This document shows, one piece after another, positions 43,247-54,284 of a stretch of 64,000 bases of DNA. The notes beneath the pieces are model-generated. The model ran no database searches. It was given only the letters and a program-made list of their open reading frames with translations, and was not told the origin of the DNA. A program made the position numbers and the translations under genes. Each line of letters starts with the position of its first letter. The stretch's first letter is position 1. Source of the stretch: Pochonia chlamydosporia 170 (taxonomy: Eukaryota; Ascomycota; Sordariomycetes; Hypocreales; Clavicipitaceae); contig NC_035794.1 in assembly GCF_001653235.2 (NCBI RefSeq), positions 3,658,001 to 3,722,000 of the forward strand, given 5' to 3'.

Positions 43247-45318
43247 CTATGCACATTGGGGCCATGGCATAGTATCATCATTGACAGCAAACAGATCCAA
43301 CCCGATGATGTTGGGGTATGTAAATGCAATGCTAGGTCGATGGGGTGACTGCTCATCAAATAACGGCAGAACTGCCTCATTGCCGACTAAATTATAGGCT
43401 GGAGGCGTCTCCGAGGGTCGGAACTCGGGACGCAACTTTTGAAACTGCGCCGATATTATATCCCCAAGGATATGAGCCACATGGCATCGAAGACCGATTG
43501 AGCCAAACCAGCTAATTAGTGTATGTATTATGGAATCGAGTGCATATAAGTCATAGCCAGATGCCGTCAGTTGCGGTTCATAATTATGAATAAGTTGACA
43601 AAGAGTGAGAGCTGAAAAGGTGACAAGATGGTAAATATGATCCGTCAAGTGGCGCGTGCGCTCATCGGCTGTGTCAATCGCAAGCTTAATAGTCGTCTCT
43701 GACAATCGTATCATTTCGGACAAAGTATTTATATCCATGACGGTTTGCGGTAATTTGAGACACTGGTAATACGCGAAGAGGTGTGCGAAATGAAACCCCA
43801 TTTGCAGAAACTGAGATCGAGGTTGATCTAGAGCGTGGTCAGCGAACAATTCCGTCTTTGCCAGCACTGCGAGCGCTTACCGAATAACGCCATCCATCGA
43901 TGCTGCCACAGCTGTAAAGCACGGGTTACTTCAAGGACGTCAACTCTTGGACCACAGCATTGTTGGTATATCACCCAATATAGCTGTACTTCAGCAACCA
44001 TCCTGGTTTCGTAATTATTTACATTGTCGGCCTCAATGAACCGCAAGCAGCGATCCACTTCCGCTTGTGAGATTATTGCGCGTCTCCTCATACCAACACA
44101 TGAGCTATGCAAGCTGTTAGAGAGATATAATAGAACAAGTATGGGTTCTCTAAAGAAACTTACTGAAGATGCGCTAGAGTCAGATGTGTCCAAAGACACC
44201 ACGCGTCACAATGTGCTTTGGTAACAGGCGCGGCGACACTGCAATGAAAAGCGTCCATAAAGAAAGGGCTCGCCATAGCTTGCTGCAGAGCATACCCCGT
44301 CAGCATCCAGCTGTCGACACTTAGGGGCACCTGGCCGATGGTTGTTGACCATAGACTTAGAATAACTATGGCACGGTAAAACTCAATGCCCTGGGGAACA
44401 TTGAGCAGTGCGGCGCTAAGTAGTCGCTTGGCCTCTTCGAACAACCTTGGAGCCAACTTGTCCGCCAGTTGGTCAGTGGTGTGGCGCACGGCAATCAGGA
44501 AGATGCTGCAGAGCAGAAGTGGTGATTGTCGAACTTGGATCAAGAGAGCCTCGCTGGATACGTCCTCTGAGAACTTGACCCATCGGCCGTAGTGAACGTG
44601 GAATCTTCCAATTTGTCAGTTTTCTCGGCTTGTGCAATGACCTGTATACATGACGGTGCTCGGATGAACCGAGAATAAAACGTACATTCTGAGCAAAGTA
44701 TGTGCGGTGGGTAGCGGAACGAGCCCTGCCGATATCACATCCAGCGTTGCGCCGTGTTCCGGATACTCGGGAGACCCAACTCCAGCGTCCGTACACGCAT
44801 CACGGATGAGAAATACCGGGGCCGGGTGACTCTCTCGCTGGCGGGGTATTGACGTTATTCCCGAGTCATTCTCACTTAGAGGAGGAGTGCGACGGTGATG
44901 CTCTTGTGGTAGGGGTGAGATATTATTGATGGTGGACTCCAGACGGTTAACAAGCTTTTCCACCAGTCCCTCCAGTCTCTCGAGCCTATATGCAAAAATG
45001 TCAGATCAGAAGCTCTGATGATGTACAAGTCAATTGTCCAAGTCGACCATAGACAGTCGTTGTCAAGACACCGTCGTCTTACCTAGTATCCACCACTGTA
45101 GCATGAGAGGATGCTCCTTGGGTCGCAATTGTCGCAGCTTGCTCGGAGTCAGCAAGCTGTGCATTCCTTGTGAAGTCTTCCTTCAGTGAGCAGTCTAGCG
45201 ACAACGTTTCACATCGCAGACAGGTGCCGCTCGACTTGCTCGAGGCATAGCACCGAGTCTTGTTCTTGCGACATGAATCACAGGCTTTGGAGGCTCTGCC
45301 AGTTCGGAAGGCCGGCAT
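43247..45318 (-). CDS. Zn2Cys6 transcription factor
   Basis: Five minus-strand exons (45083-45318, 44686-44985, 44164-44604, 43881-44104, 43247-43827) phase into 593 residues. The zinc cluster is at residues 13-43 with Cys13, 16, 23, 33, 36 and 43 (KACDSCRKNKTRCY, CLRCETLSLDC). A short coiled coil follows (RLERLEGLVEKLVNRLEST), likely for dimer formation. The rest resembles a fungal-specific regulatory middle domain: VPLPTAHTLLRIFHVHYGRW, LLLCSIFLIAVRH, SLWSTTIGQVPLSVDSWM, TGYALQQAM. The ATG used is the one that places the cluster near the N-terminus. Such proteins bind paired CGG half-sites and often control the neighbouring pathway; it lies at the end of the 33.7-45.3 kb metabolic block. 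The target genes are inferred, not shown. Confidence 0.92.
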
Positions 45319-45510
45319 TGTTCGAGGGTGAGGGCCAAAGGTATGGTGTGCAGTTCGCCATGTATGATGGATGATGTATAGTTCAGACGGAGGTGGAAAG
45401 CAGCAGAAGTTAACAGCTACACCCAAAGGTGAGTGATAAGTCGCAATGGCACATCAATTGAAAGATGTCTGGTGTGCAAGGGTATGTGCCACCTCTTTCA
45501 CGGGTGTGTG

Positions 45511-45534
45511 TCACCGTCTCTGTCACCGTCTCTG
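45511..45534. repeat. 12-nt direct repeat
   Basis: TCACCGTCTCTG occurs twice in direct succession upstream of the Zn2Cys6 gene. Small tandem duplication; role unknown. Confidence 0.7.
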
Positions 45535-46386
45535 TGTCCGTGTGATGGAAGTCGGGATGGTGCGATAAAGACTAGGCCCCATTTGCAAAGGGGAAGCCCA
45601 CAATTCCGTTGAGTTGGGTTGGATGTGCTCCGTAACATAAAGAGACGGCCCCAGAGCGGGTTTGGAGGTGCAGATTGTGGATTGCAGATTGCAGATTTGT
45701 AGATTGAAGATTTGTGGTGCTCTGCGTTGATCGATGAGGCGATATCACGTGGGGAGAAGGAAAATCAACCGGATGGGGGGCCGGCTACCAGGCTGGACGA
45801 ATTACTCCGTGCAGATTACGGACTAACGAGTAATGATTGTGAGAGGGTATCGTGCTTTGACCATATTTGGCAGCCGACGTGCAAGTGGTGGATTTATTCT
45901 TCTTGTTGACGATGGTCCTCTTTGCTGATGGGTGGCAGATGGGTGGCAGTTGGGTTACCAGCAGACTGGAGTCATGGCATGGACCAGGCGAGGCTAGATC
46001 AGACAATTAGTTGCATGAGCATTACCTGCTACTTGGAATGCTGGCCAGACAAACGTTTAAACAGCAGCCTTAAATTATAAAACCAGTAATTGAGCAACAG
46101 AACGTGGCTTTTTGGGTAATATTTTAGCGCTGCATCCAAGACAGACGCCAACTTGAGAACTCCACATGCATTGATTGACTGTCTCTTTCTGGACCCTGCC
46201 CTGCCGTCCAGCCTATCTGTACCAGACAACCGGACCAGACTTGACAGTAGACAGACGCAAGAGACGTCAGCCTGACTTCAATCTGGCCAGAGTTGACATC
46301 TTCTTTGCTGACAGGACCACAAGGCGGGATTACAAATAAGGTCTGGTGTGAAAATACCGGTTGGTCTCTTGCCAAAAGCCGCCTAG

Positions 46387-46418
46387 CACGGACAATTCGG
46401 CCAGGCTAATTGTCCGTG
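46387..46418. repeat. Perfect 11-bp inverted repeat
   Basis: CACGGACAATT and its exact reverse complement AATTGTCCGTG stand 10 nt apart. It could form a hairpin or be a dimer-binding site. There is no U-run to make it a terminator and no transposon frame beside it. Confidence 0.7.
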
Positions 46419-47444
46419 TGGAAGGAGCGAATTGATTGACCCGTCCAAGTTGCCATCCAAACTACCTCCTTCCCTGTCATATTCTCTGTCACTTTCGGAT
46501 CCTTTCCGCAGTCATCCACCCACCGGACAGACCTCATGTCTCCTTGCCCTCACCACATCCATCTACCGAGTCTGCTCAAACTGGACCCAAATCTACACAG
46601 TATCCAACTGCCTGTCGTCTCCAATCCCCTCCTCCATGGCATGTCCCGCCCTTCCCGCTTCTAATCATAGCTCCGCCTTCCGAGACCCATTGTGCATTGT
46701 GCAAAGGTCATGGGACTGTCATCGCACTACAAGTTGAACTGGGCTGAAACTAGCGGCGGACACGGAAATCGACTTCCATGTATTCCGTTGTTCCATGCCT
46801 GTGTTTGAGTCAGGGGGCGGGCATCGGAGCAGCTACTTAAGTACGGAAGCTCACCAATCTAGCAGCATCTCGAACCCCATGCGGGCTTGTGGGACGATGC
46901 AGCCCTCCGAGATACACTTGGGCCTGTGAACAGCCACCATTGCAGCCCAGAGCTGGGGCTTGAACTTTGAAATGGGCGGAAACGGGCTCAGCCGACCGGT
47001 GGGAAGCACCCACCCCAGGCCTCGTGGCGTCGGCAATTGGGAACCAAGGCAGCACACGCGGCTCATCTCATGTGGAAGCAGGGCCACAAACCCATCATGG
47101 GAAACCCCATCACGAAGCAGTACGCAAGCGAGATACGCTTTGACTCGCGGGGTCAACGTTTAACAGGTCGAGAAAAAGCTTACGCAGCATCGTCACATGC
47201 GGTCAAGCAAGCCTGTTCCATTCTTTGTCTCTAGGACACGACAAGCCACCAACAGCCATCAACTTGTTCTGTCAGATTTCCATATATTTGCTTTTTATTT
47301 TCACCAGATCTCTAGTTCACATATCTAAAGCCACTAGGAAGATCCTCAACTCTAGAAACCATTCGAGGACAGCCACATTATGCTCGAGTCTCGTTTCCCA
47401 CGCCAGCAAGCCATCATCAATTTCTTGCATGTAGATGTCTCATC

Positions 47445-48233
47445 TCAAACTCCAATGGCTTTCGCAATTGCCTCGCCAACACCCTTGGCCGACGCAGGAT
47501 TCTGTCCCGAGATGACCAAGCCATCAACTACCACTTTCTCCCCCCACGGTTGGTCAGCAGCTTGGAACTTTGCGCCAACCTTTTTAAGCTCATCCTCGAG
47601 CAAAAATGGCATGGCGGCACTAAGTTGAACCTGGTCCTCCTCGACGTTGGTAAATCCAGTGACATTCTTGCCCTTGAGAAGCGGCTCGCCGCTCTTGTCC
47701 TTTACATCCCGAAAGACGATGGGACCATGGCAGACAGCGGCAACGGGCTTGCCTGCACTGTGGAACTCCTCAATGAGCTTGATGGAGTCTTGGTCCGTGA
47801 CTAGGTCAAACATGGGGCCGTGACCACCAGGGTAGAAAATGGCGTCAAATTCACCTGAACGACCAACAAAGTCCTTTAGCGGTGCTGTCTTCTCCCAGAC
47901 TGACTTGTGGTTGTTGAGAAAGTTGACAGACGACTCGTCGCTCTTGAACATCTCAACAGAGCTGGGATCAAGAGGCGCGACGCCGCCCTTTGGCGAAGCT
48001 ATGACGAGCTCGACCTTGGGAGCCAACACGTCGTACGGATGGGCCAATTCGGGCTGTCAGGCATGATTAGCAGCGTGATCCGTGACCTGGGTACGGAGTA
48101 CAGGGACTGGGGACAGATTGAAGCATCATAACAAGCTGGGGAGGTTCGTGCGTACCAGGTACCAGCCAGTGGGCTTGTCCAGTTTGACAATCTTGTCAGC
48201 ACTGGTAAGAACGACGAGAACCTTTTTAGCCAT
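47445..48233 (-). CDS. DJ-1/PfpI-family glyoxalase (Hsp31/Glx3 type)
   Basis: Two exons (48156-48233, 47445-48053) phase into 228 residues. The start MAKKVLVVLTSAD and GWYLPELAHPYDVL define the Hsp31-like group, with Glu29 as the acidic partner. The nucleophile elbow AVCHGP gives Cys134 and His135, and YPGGHGPMFD is the usual loop before it. Proteins of this type turn methylglyoxal into lactate without glutathione and some act as chaperones in stress. No targeting signal is seen, so cytosol is expected. The intron (102 nt) is longer than most here and contains an exact TACGGAGTA at 48092-48100. Confidence 0.93.
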
Positions 48234-49935
48234 TTTGGGAACTTGATTGTGTTTCGTAATTTAGCCGAGCAGCATGCGATTTGTTGGTTGATGGTGAAGG
48301 TGAAGCCTAACAATGACAATTGAGAAGAGGCGTCGCTGAGAGTGCCGTCCAGAATCAAAGAGTTTGGAAAGTTTGAAGCGGGGTATTGACTTATGATGAG
48401 ATTCGGTTCTCAGTGCCGCCACTCGATCTCCAAGTTTCTGTGGATGGTCGACAAGACGAACCAGACGGGATAACACATCACACCCCACTTTCACCACCAT
48501 GAAGCCCCAGTAATGAGCACAACATTGACGTCAAGAGTGCTTGGTCGAAACAGTGGCGGAATTCGGCATCTGGCCTGTGCCGTCCAGGCTCTGCTGTGGC
48601 GGCGCTAGTGTCAAGCAACTGACGGCTGACGGCAACGAAGATGGAGCGTCCAAAGGCTTTTAGGCTCTGTCAAATTTAAGGCCTGGAAAGGAACAAGCCT
48701 TGGAAGCAAACCAAGACATGGTCCTTGATGGCATTTGTGTCCTCCCAACCTTTGGCGGTCGTCGGCAATCATGGCTCACATCTTCTTCGGATATCAGAAT
48801 ACCGAAAGTAGTCTCAATCTCCGTCTGTAAGCAATACCTTACCAATACTTGCACCCACGACTTGCCAAGACCATCCGCCGTGGCAACTGCTCTCAGTCCT
48901 GGTACTTAAATCCTCCAGATATAGGGTTAAACGCCCGGCAATCCTGTCGTGTGTCTTGCAGCAGCGTATATGTTGCATCCGACGATAAAGTCAGAATGCA
49001 GTTTAGTCACACCTCTACAACCACTATCGTAAGCTACTCACAACGAGATGATTCGCGGTTGCCAACACATTGTGGCGTTCTCACTATCGCCTCCTGCGAC
49101 TCGGGCAAATAGTTGAGAGCTTCAAGAGCTTCAACCCTGTCCTTCCGAAGTAGCAGCTCGAGTTTTCCACGTTCCCCAGCTTTTGGCCCACGTGGCGAGT
49201 AAATGAAGAAGATGTTCATATACCCGATTGGACAGGTGTCAATGTTTTGGACGTTATGGAGGGCCGGAAGATGGCCTCATCCTTGCCCGGGGAGGCAGTT
49301 GGTGTCGAATTGGTTCTCTCGCGAAGTTTGCACTTTTGTAGTGTGATACCTACTTCCGTTGTTGTAGACTCGGCAGATGGGTGTGGTGGTCCAACATATG
49401 GCACGGAGGCATGCTTCAGTTGTCTTGAGTGGACAGATTTGGTCGAAGCAAAAAGCCGCATGGGGATATGGACGTCGGTGCGAAGAGGGTGACAATAATT
49501 CAATTGACCATGACTTATTCTCGTGGCGAATTTCTAATGGTACTGGGACAGGGAAGGTTTTACCACGCTATATTGGGAAACCGAGTTGCCGCCTTATGAC
49601 GGTCTAGAATAAACCGGAATCCCCACAGACCCTGTTTCTGTTCTCAAAGGAGCACTTGAAGTCCTAGGTAGTAGCCGCTTCAGCCTGTGCCACCCCAAGT
49701 AGCCCCTTCGCACCCGAGCATCTCCTAGAGTTCCTAATGTACGTGCCATTGATGGTATTTTAGCACTCTCTTTGGACGACTCTAAAGTGAGTCCGCAGAC
49801 TCTATGCTGCCTTGAGACACAAGCCTCTTGTAGGAGCTAGCTATCTACCAGGTACCTACAAGTATCTCTATTTGCAGTAGTATAATCCTCTGGGAGTAAT
49901 ATCGATCATGAATCCGATTGTGAAAACGGTCGTCC
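48234..49935. other. Intergenic, no gene supported
   Basis: Promoter of the DJ-1-type gene at the left. Plus- and minus-strand frames of 70-95 codons at 49.2-49.6 kb overlap each other, so at most one could be real. No domain seen. Confidence 0.45.
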
Positions 49936-50555
49936 TTACGGCAGAAGCCAATCTTTGTAGTCATACCCTGTAAATACGAGTAAACGTCTAGTATGCCTAC
50001 ATGCGCATAAACTAAAATCAGTTCTAGGCCTCTTGCCTCCATACCCATCACAGCATGCATCATCACTAAACAGATCGTCTAAATGGGGATCTTTGTTTTT
50101 CCGTTCTGGAAATGTTTGCTTGAAAGTGTCAAGTATTACTCGCGCATATAACATGTGAGCAAGGTTGGCGACTATAGAAACAAAGGGCTCATCACTCCTT
50201 TTGATATTTCTTACTGAGATTTTAAATACACGTTACACCAGACATTCAGCAACATTTTGGGCGCATGGTTTCATGTAAATAGGATAGAACACAATGTTGG
50301 CTGTTTTTTACCCGTATATTGTACTAAGAGCTGTGTAATGCCTGAGATATTGGATCCTGCTGCAAACGGGTTGGCCGCTATACTTGAAATACATGCCAGG
50401 AGATGGTCATTTAAAGGCTGTTGGGATAGGCACGTCCAACCCACCATCACATAACCACGGGGTGAATGACAGTGTCTTGAGGGTTGACTACTTCGCATCC
50501 TGATCGCAGAGCTATAACGAGTATGACAACCGTAACTGTCCACTAAACTTTCCAC
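49936..50555 (-). pseudogene. Coding-like pieces of an unknown gene, probably a relic
   Basis: Two minus-strand pieces in one direction have clear protein-like texture. The first includes VGWTCLSQQPLNDHLLACIS and ANPFAAGSNISGITQLL and ends near 50271. The second, open from about 50232, includes SDEPFVSIVANLAHMLYARV, FKQTFPERKNKDPHLDDL and ends at 49936. I could not join them with good splice sites in phase, and parts of the second piece contain several possible short introns. The likeliest reading is a decayed or truncated gene. I recognise no family. Confidence 0.3.
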
Positions 50556-50872
50556 TGAGGTTCCGTCAACCGATTGACGTGGCCGTGCGTCTTGTATGTG
50601 ACAAAACGCTTCCCGTCACAAGATTCTTGCAAGTCAATGAGCTGCCCCGATGAGGCTGACTTTGTGGCAAAGACGACAAACAAAATAGTATACTTTAGCT
50701 AAGTAAATAGACGAATGATATATCTGACATAAGTTTATTTAATTGAATACATGTTATTTTGGCGAAACAATTGATCGCATCGGCGCTCGACTTACACGTA
50801 GGGTAACAAGCCCGGTCCCCACATCGTACACCTCATAGAGCTAATTAAGAGCAACTCCACTATATCCCCATG

Positions 50873-50944
50873 GCGGCCATGGTGTAACGGTTAGCATGGC
50901 TGATTTCCATTCAGCCGACTCGGGTTCGACTCCCGATGGCCGCA
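50873..50944 (+). tRNA. tRNA-Gly (anticodon UCC)
   Basis: 72 nt fold as a full cloverleaf without intron. Acceptor GCGGCCA pairs with TGGCCGC and is followed by A. The anticodon stem GCTGA/TCAGC encloses TTTCCAT, giving anticodon TCC, which reads GGA glycine codons. The T arm is TCGGG-TTCGACT-CCCGA, and the D loop carries the GG of box A. A T-run follows for RNA polymerase III stop. Confidence 0.95.
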
Positions 50945-50948
50945 TGTA

Positions 50949-50954
50949 TTTTTT
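50949..50954 (+). terminator. RNA polymerase III terminator of tRNA-Gly
   Basis: Six T residues start five bases after the tRNA 3' end, with further T-runs behind, the standard pol III stop. Confidence 0.85.
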
Positions 50955-51689
50955 CTTTTTACCTTTTTACAGTTTACCGTTCCGGTCACTTATTTCTTTT
51001 TTGATATGATCAAACAATATGACCAGTCTTGCTGCAAAGATGTACAACATGGTGGTCGCTGGAGGTTACTGTGCAAATACATTTCGTACATGGGCACACA
51101 AGTGCTGTATGAGCCGCCACTGGTCTTATTCTGGACGACCAGTTGAGATATCCTAGTACGTCGAATAGTGCAGCAATATAGACATCAAACCGCGACGATA
51201 TAAAAGCGATAGGCTAAGTAAAACTCTAGATGTCGTTTGTATATCCTATACGAGGGTAAAACACCACATCCATGGCATAAAGTTGATGTAAGCTTACAAC
51301 ACCTTTCTACTTCACAACTCAGATGTCAGGGAATTTTTAGAAATACGTTTTCCTTCCAAATGTCCCATATATATAATTGCTTCATTCGAATTTAGTGCAG
51401 TAATGGTGACGATGCCCACTGCCAATAACAGCCACGTACAGAGCACGTTATCCCGATTTGCCAGTGAACTCGTTCCATGTTGTCATTTAAATCCAATGGA
51501 TCAACGCCCTCGGCAGTTCATACATTCACGCACATCAACAAAGCCCATTCATAAGACATCTCACTCATTATCACCATCAAAAATATTGACAGTTGAGAAA
51601 TATATTAGGACATTAGATTAGATTACTACTTGACCATTTTATAAAATCCCCCAACACCCCAACATCCCTCAACGCAGTCAAGAAACCCC
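50955..51689. other. Intergenic, A/T-rich
   Basis: Lies between the tRNA gene and the 3' end of the wall-protein gene. No gene seen; one 72-codon frame is unsupported. Confidence 0.55.
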
Positions 51690-53015
51690 TCACAGCAAAG
51701 CAATAGCACCCAGCGCAAGGAGAATCTTGGCAGGAGCCAAGGCACCAGCACCGGCGGTAACAGGAGGGTTCGTGCCGGTAGGATTACCAGTGGCCTGAGT
51801 ACCAGCACCAGTAGGCTCAGTCACAGCACTGGTAGGCTCAGTCACGGCACTAGTAGGCTCAGTCATAGCGCTAGTAGGCTCAGTAACAACACCAGTAGCA
51901 GTATCAGTAGCAGTTTCAGTAGCAGTAGCAGCAGTAACAGCAGTGCCAGAAGAGCAAGCCGTAGGCGTCACAAGAGACCCGTTGCCATCAAAGGGGTTAT
52001 ACCCCAGACATCCCGCAAACTGAGAGGCACAGAAGGACATGTTGGCGCCAGGCTTGCCACGGCACATGTTATACTTGTCGTAGCACATCTTGGCGCAGTC
52101 CTTCTCAGCAGGCTCCGACTGCGTGGGAACAACGGGGTTGGTAGGAACAGCAGTAGAAGAGGCAGCGGGCTTAGAGCAAGCGGTGGGGGTGACGAGCGTA
52201 CCGTTCTTGAAGGGGTTGTAGCCCAGGCATCCTGCAAACTGAGAGGCACAGAAGGACATGTTGGCGCCAGGCTTGCCACGGCACTGGTTGTACTTGTCAT
52301 AGCACATCTGGGCACAGTCCTGAGGAGGCTGGACGTGCGTCTCAGTAGGGCAGGGAGTGCTGACGGCAGTGGAAGAAACGAGAGGCTTGCCGGAGCAGGC
52401 GGTGGGAGTGACGAGGGTGCCGTTGCGGCCGGTGAAGGGGTTGTATCCCAGGCAAGAGGCAAACTGGGAGCCGCAGACGGCAAAGTTGGCGCCAGGAGCG
52501 CCGCGGCACTTGTTGTAGGCGTTGTAGCAGTTCTTGGCGCAATCGTCGGAGGTGGCAGTCTGCGTGGGAGCCTGAGTGGAAGCTGCAGTCTTGGAGCAGG
52601 CCGTGGGCGTGATGAGCGAGCCGTCGCCGCCAAAGGGGTTGTAGCCTAGGCAGGAGGCGAACTCGTAGGCGCAGTAGGACATGTTGGCACCGGGCTTGCC
52701 GCGGCAGGCGTTGTAAGCCCGGTAGCACTGCTTGGAGCACTCATCGCCAGGGGTGCCCGTGGGGTGGACGGGCTTGCTGATGGTGCAGGGGCAGTCGGTG
52801 ATGGTCAGCGTGGTGGCAGAGGTGACGGTGTAGGTCTTGGCGCCGTGGGTGATGGTCGTGGGACCAGGGCAGTAGGTGGTGAGAGCCGTGACGATCTCGG
52901 TGGTGTAGACGACGTTGGGTGTAGCCGCCGTGGTGGTGTTGTGATAACGTCCTTGATGCTTGGCAGAGGCACCAGCTACGGCTGAGCCGAGAGCAAGCAT
53001 TTGCATAGTCTTCAT
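51690..53015 (-). CDS. GPI-anchored wall protein with four cysteine modules
   Basis: Single exon, 441 residues. A signal peptide ([18 protein letters not shown]) is followed by [20 protein letters not shown] and TDCPCT, a motif common in fungal wall proteins. Then come four modules of 47-49 residues at about 93-140, 159-207, 234-280 and 307-354, with pattern CxxxCYxxYNxCRGxPGAN, then C, SCLGYNPF or GCLGYNPF, and ending TPTACS. Six to seven cysteines per module suggest disulphide-knit domains. Linkers are Thr/Ser/Pro-rich and likely O-glycosylated, and TEPTSAV-like 7-residue repeats follow. The hydrophobic end after [12 protein letters not shown] fits a GPI signal. It should sit in the plasma membrane or cell wall and may act in adhesion; that is inference. 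I do not recognise the module as a named domain such as CFEM. Confidence 0.88.
   Translation of the reverse strand: MKTMQMLALGSAVAGASAKHQGRYHNTTTAATPNVVYTTEIVTALTTYCPGPTTITHGAKTYTVTSATTLTITDCPCTISKPVHPTGTPGDECSKQCYRAYNACRGKPGANMSYCAYEFASCLGYNPFGGDGSLITPTACSKTAASTQAPTQTATSDDCAKNCYNAYNKCRGAPGANFAVCGSQFASCLGYNPFTGRNGTLVTPTACSGKPLVSSTAVSTPCPTETHVQPPQDCAQMCYDKYNQCRGKPGANMSFCASQFAGCLGYNPFKNGTLVTPTACSKPAASSTAVPTNPVVPTQSEPAEKDCAKMCYDKYNMCRGKPGANMSFCASQFAGCLGYNPFDGNGSLVTPTACSSGTAVTAATATETATDTATGVVTEPTSAMTEPTSAVTEPTSAVTEPTGAGTQATGNPTGTNPPVTAGAGALAPAKILLALGAIALL
51811..51894. repeat. 21-nt minisatellite inside the wall-protein gene
   Basis: Four units beginning GTAGGCTCAGT, each 21 nt, encode the TEPTSAV-like 7-residue repeats of the C-terminal stalk. 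Units differ at a few positions. Repeat number may vary between strains. Confidence 0.85.
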
Positions 53016-54284
53016 CTTGATGACTGTTTCTGCTTTGGTAAACGAAAGACAAGTATAATAGCCTAGCGAGGGGAATGAGGCTCAAGTCTAGCCGTCAAGT
53101 TTGATATGCCAGTTGGATATCAAGTCTAGCCGGACCATCGGGGGGCAGCAAACCACAACTTTATACCACACATTGTTCTCGTGTTGCCCAGCCGTGGACA
53201 ATGGGTCCAACGTAAAAATAACAATTGCATGACATCACCCTGCAAAGGGCATGTCCGAGATATCGTGAATACAATGGAGCATACTATGTGGCTCTTTCGC
53301 TCAACCAAACCGAAAGCCATCGAGCCGAGCACCCGGGACATCTAATTGGAGAGACTTCACCACGACAGTCCCACTAAACGGAGAAAAGAGTGAGAATCCG
53401 GCGAAAGAAACGGAGCTTCTTCAGCTTACTTTGCCCTCCGTCTCATGCTTTGTTCGTATTTTGCCAAGGCCATCTGGCCATCCACTATGGCGGTGCTCAG
53501 CCCGAACGCTGTGAGTCCGTGTTTTCTTGTTCCTGGGCCGTTAGGTGGGTTCCTGGCAAAGCAAGTAGAGTTTTTTTCGAGTGTAAGTGGGTATTCGGCC
53601 GTTTCCCACAGCCACTCGTATCCGGAAGATGGCCTCACCATTTAGAGTTTGATAGCTTGGGGCGGCATTGTCATCATGCTCGGCGCCGTGATTTCTTTTC
53701 TGATTTTTTTTTTTTTGGGGTTGTTTGATAAACAACAAGAGGAATCTCCCAAGTTGTGCCTGAACATATTGGTGAATGACCTTGTTCTTGGATGTTGTGA
53801 CGTTTACCAGTTCATAGGGCCCACGACCGAATGTTCCGGCTGCCTTGGCATCCGAACCATCACATTCTGATGATCGAGATTGCTTGATTCCGTGGGTTGT
53901 ACAAAGAACAGCCCTGGAATATGCTTGGAAGCCCCAATTATGCTGTTGATACATGACGTCAAGCCCAGTGGGTGGAGAGGGGCAATTGTCGAGATCCATA
54001 TTGACACGAGATATCGCTTTGCTATGCCTCAGTCGCCTGATGGCAACTGGGCAACGGGCGATCGGCACCGAAACCGAGTTGACTTTGGAGCATAGACAAT
54101 GCCTCACAGTGGCTGGGTTCGAGCTGCATTGTAACGTAGTTTCCGCCTGCATACAAAGCAGACAGCTAGTTACGGTCTGAACGTGCTGTAGATAACAACG
54201 TTTTCCTGCTGGTGCGCCACAAATAAATGCCATTAAGCGGGAGCTAGTTAAGTGTCCTGCAAGACCAAACCCCGGCCAGTCGGA
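53016..54284. other. Intergenic; promoter of the wall-protein gene
   Basis: No gene supported. A 230-codon minus-strand frame (53541-54233) crosses a T-run at about 53705-53716 and has no domain. The left end must carry the wall-protein promoter. Confidence 0.5.

Larger units (their letters stand above)
45319..47444. other. 2.1 kb intergenic region, no gene recognised
   Basis: Frames of 60-100 codons occur but none is supported. It carries a 12-nt direct repeat, a perfect 11-bp inverted repeat and a patch rich in CAGAC/GTCTG (listed or discussed separately). Confidence 0.5.

Noticed and set aside
46387..46418. Inverted repeat as a transcription terminator
   Set aside because: No gene ends nearby and no T-run follows; intrinsic terminators of this kind are not used by fungal polymerase II.
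53541..54233. Minus-strand frame of 230 codons
   Set aside because: No domain, no conserved pattern, crosses a homopolymer run; likely chance.
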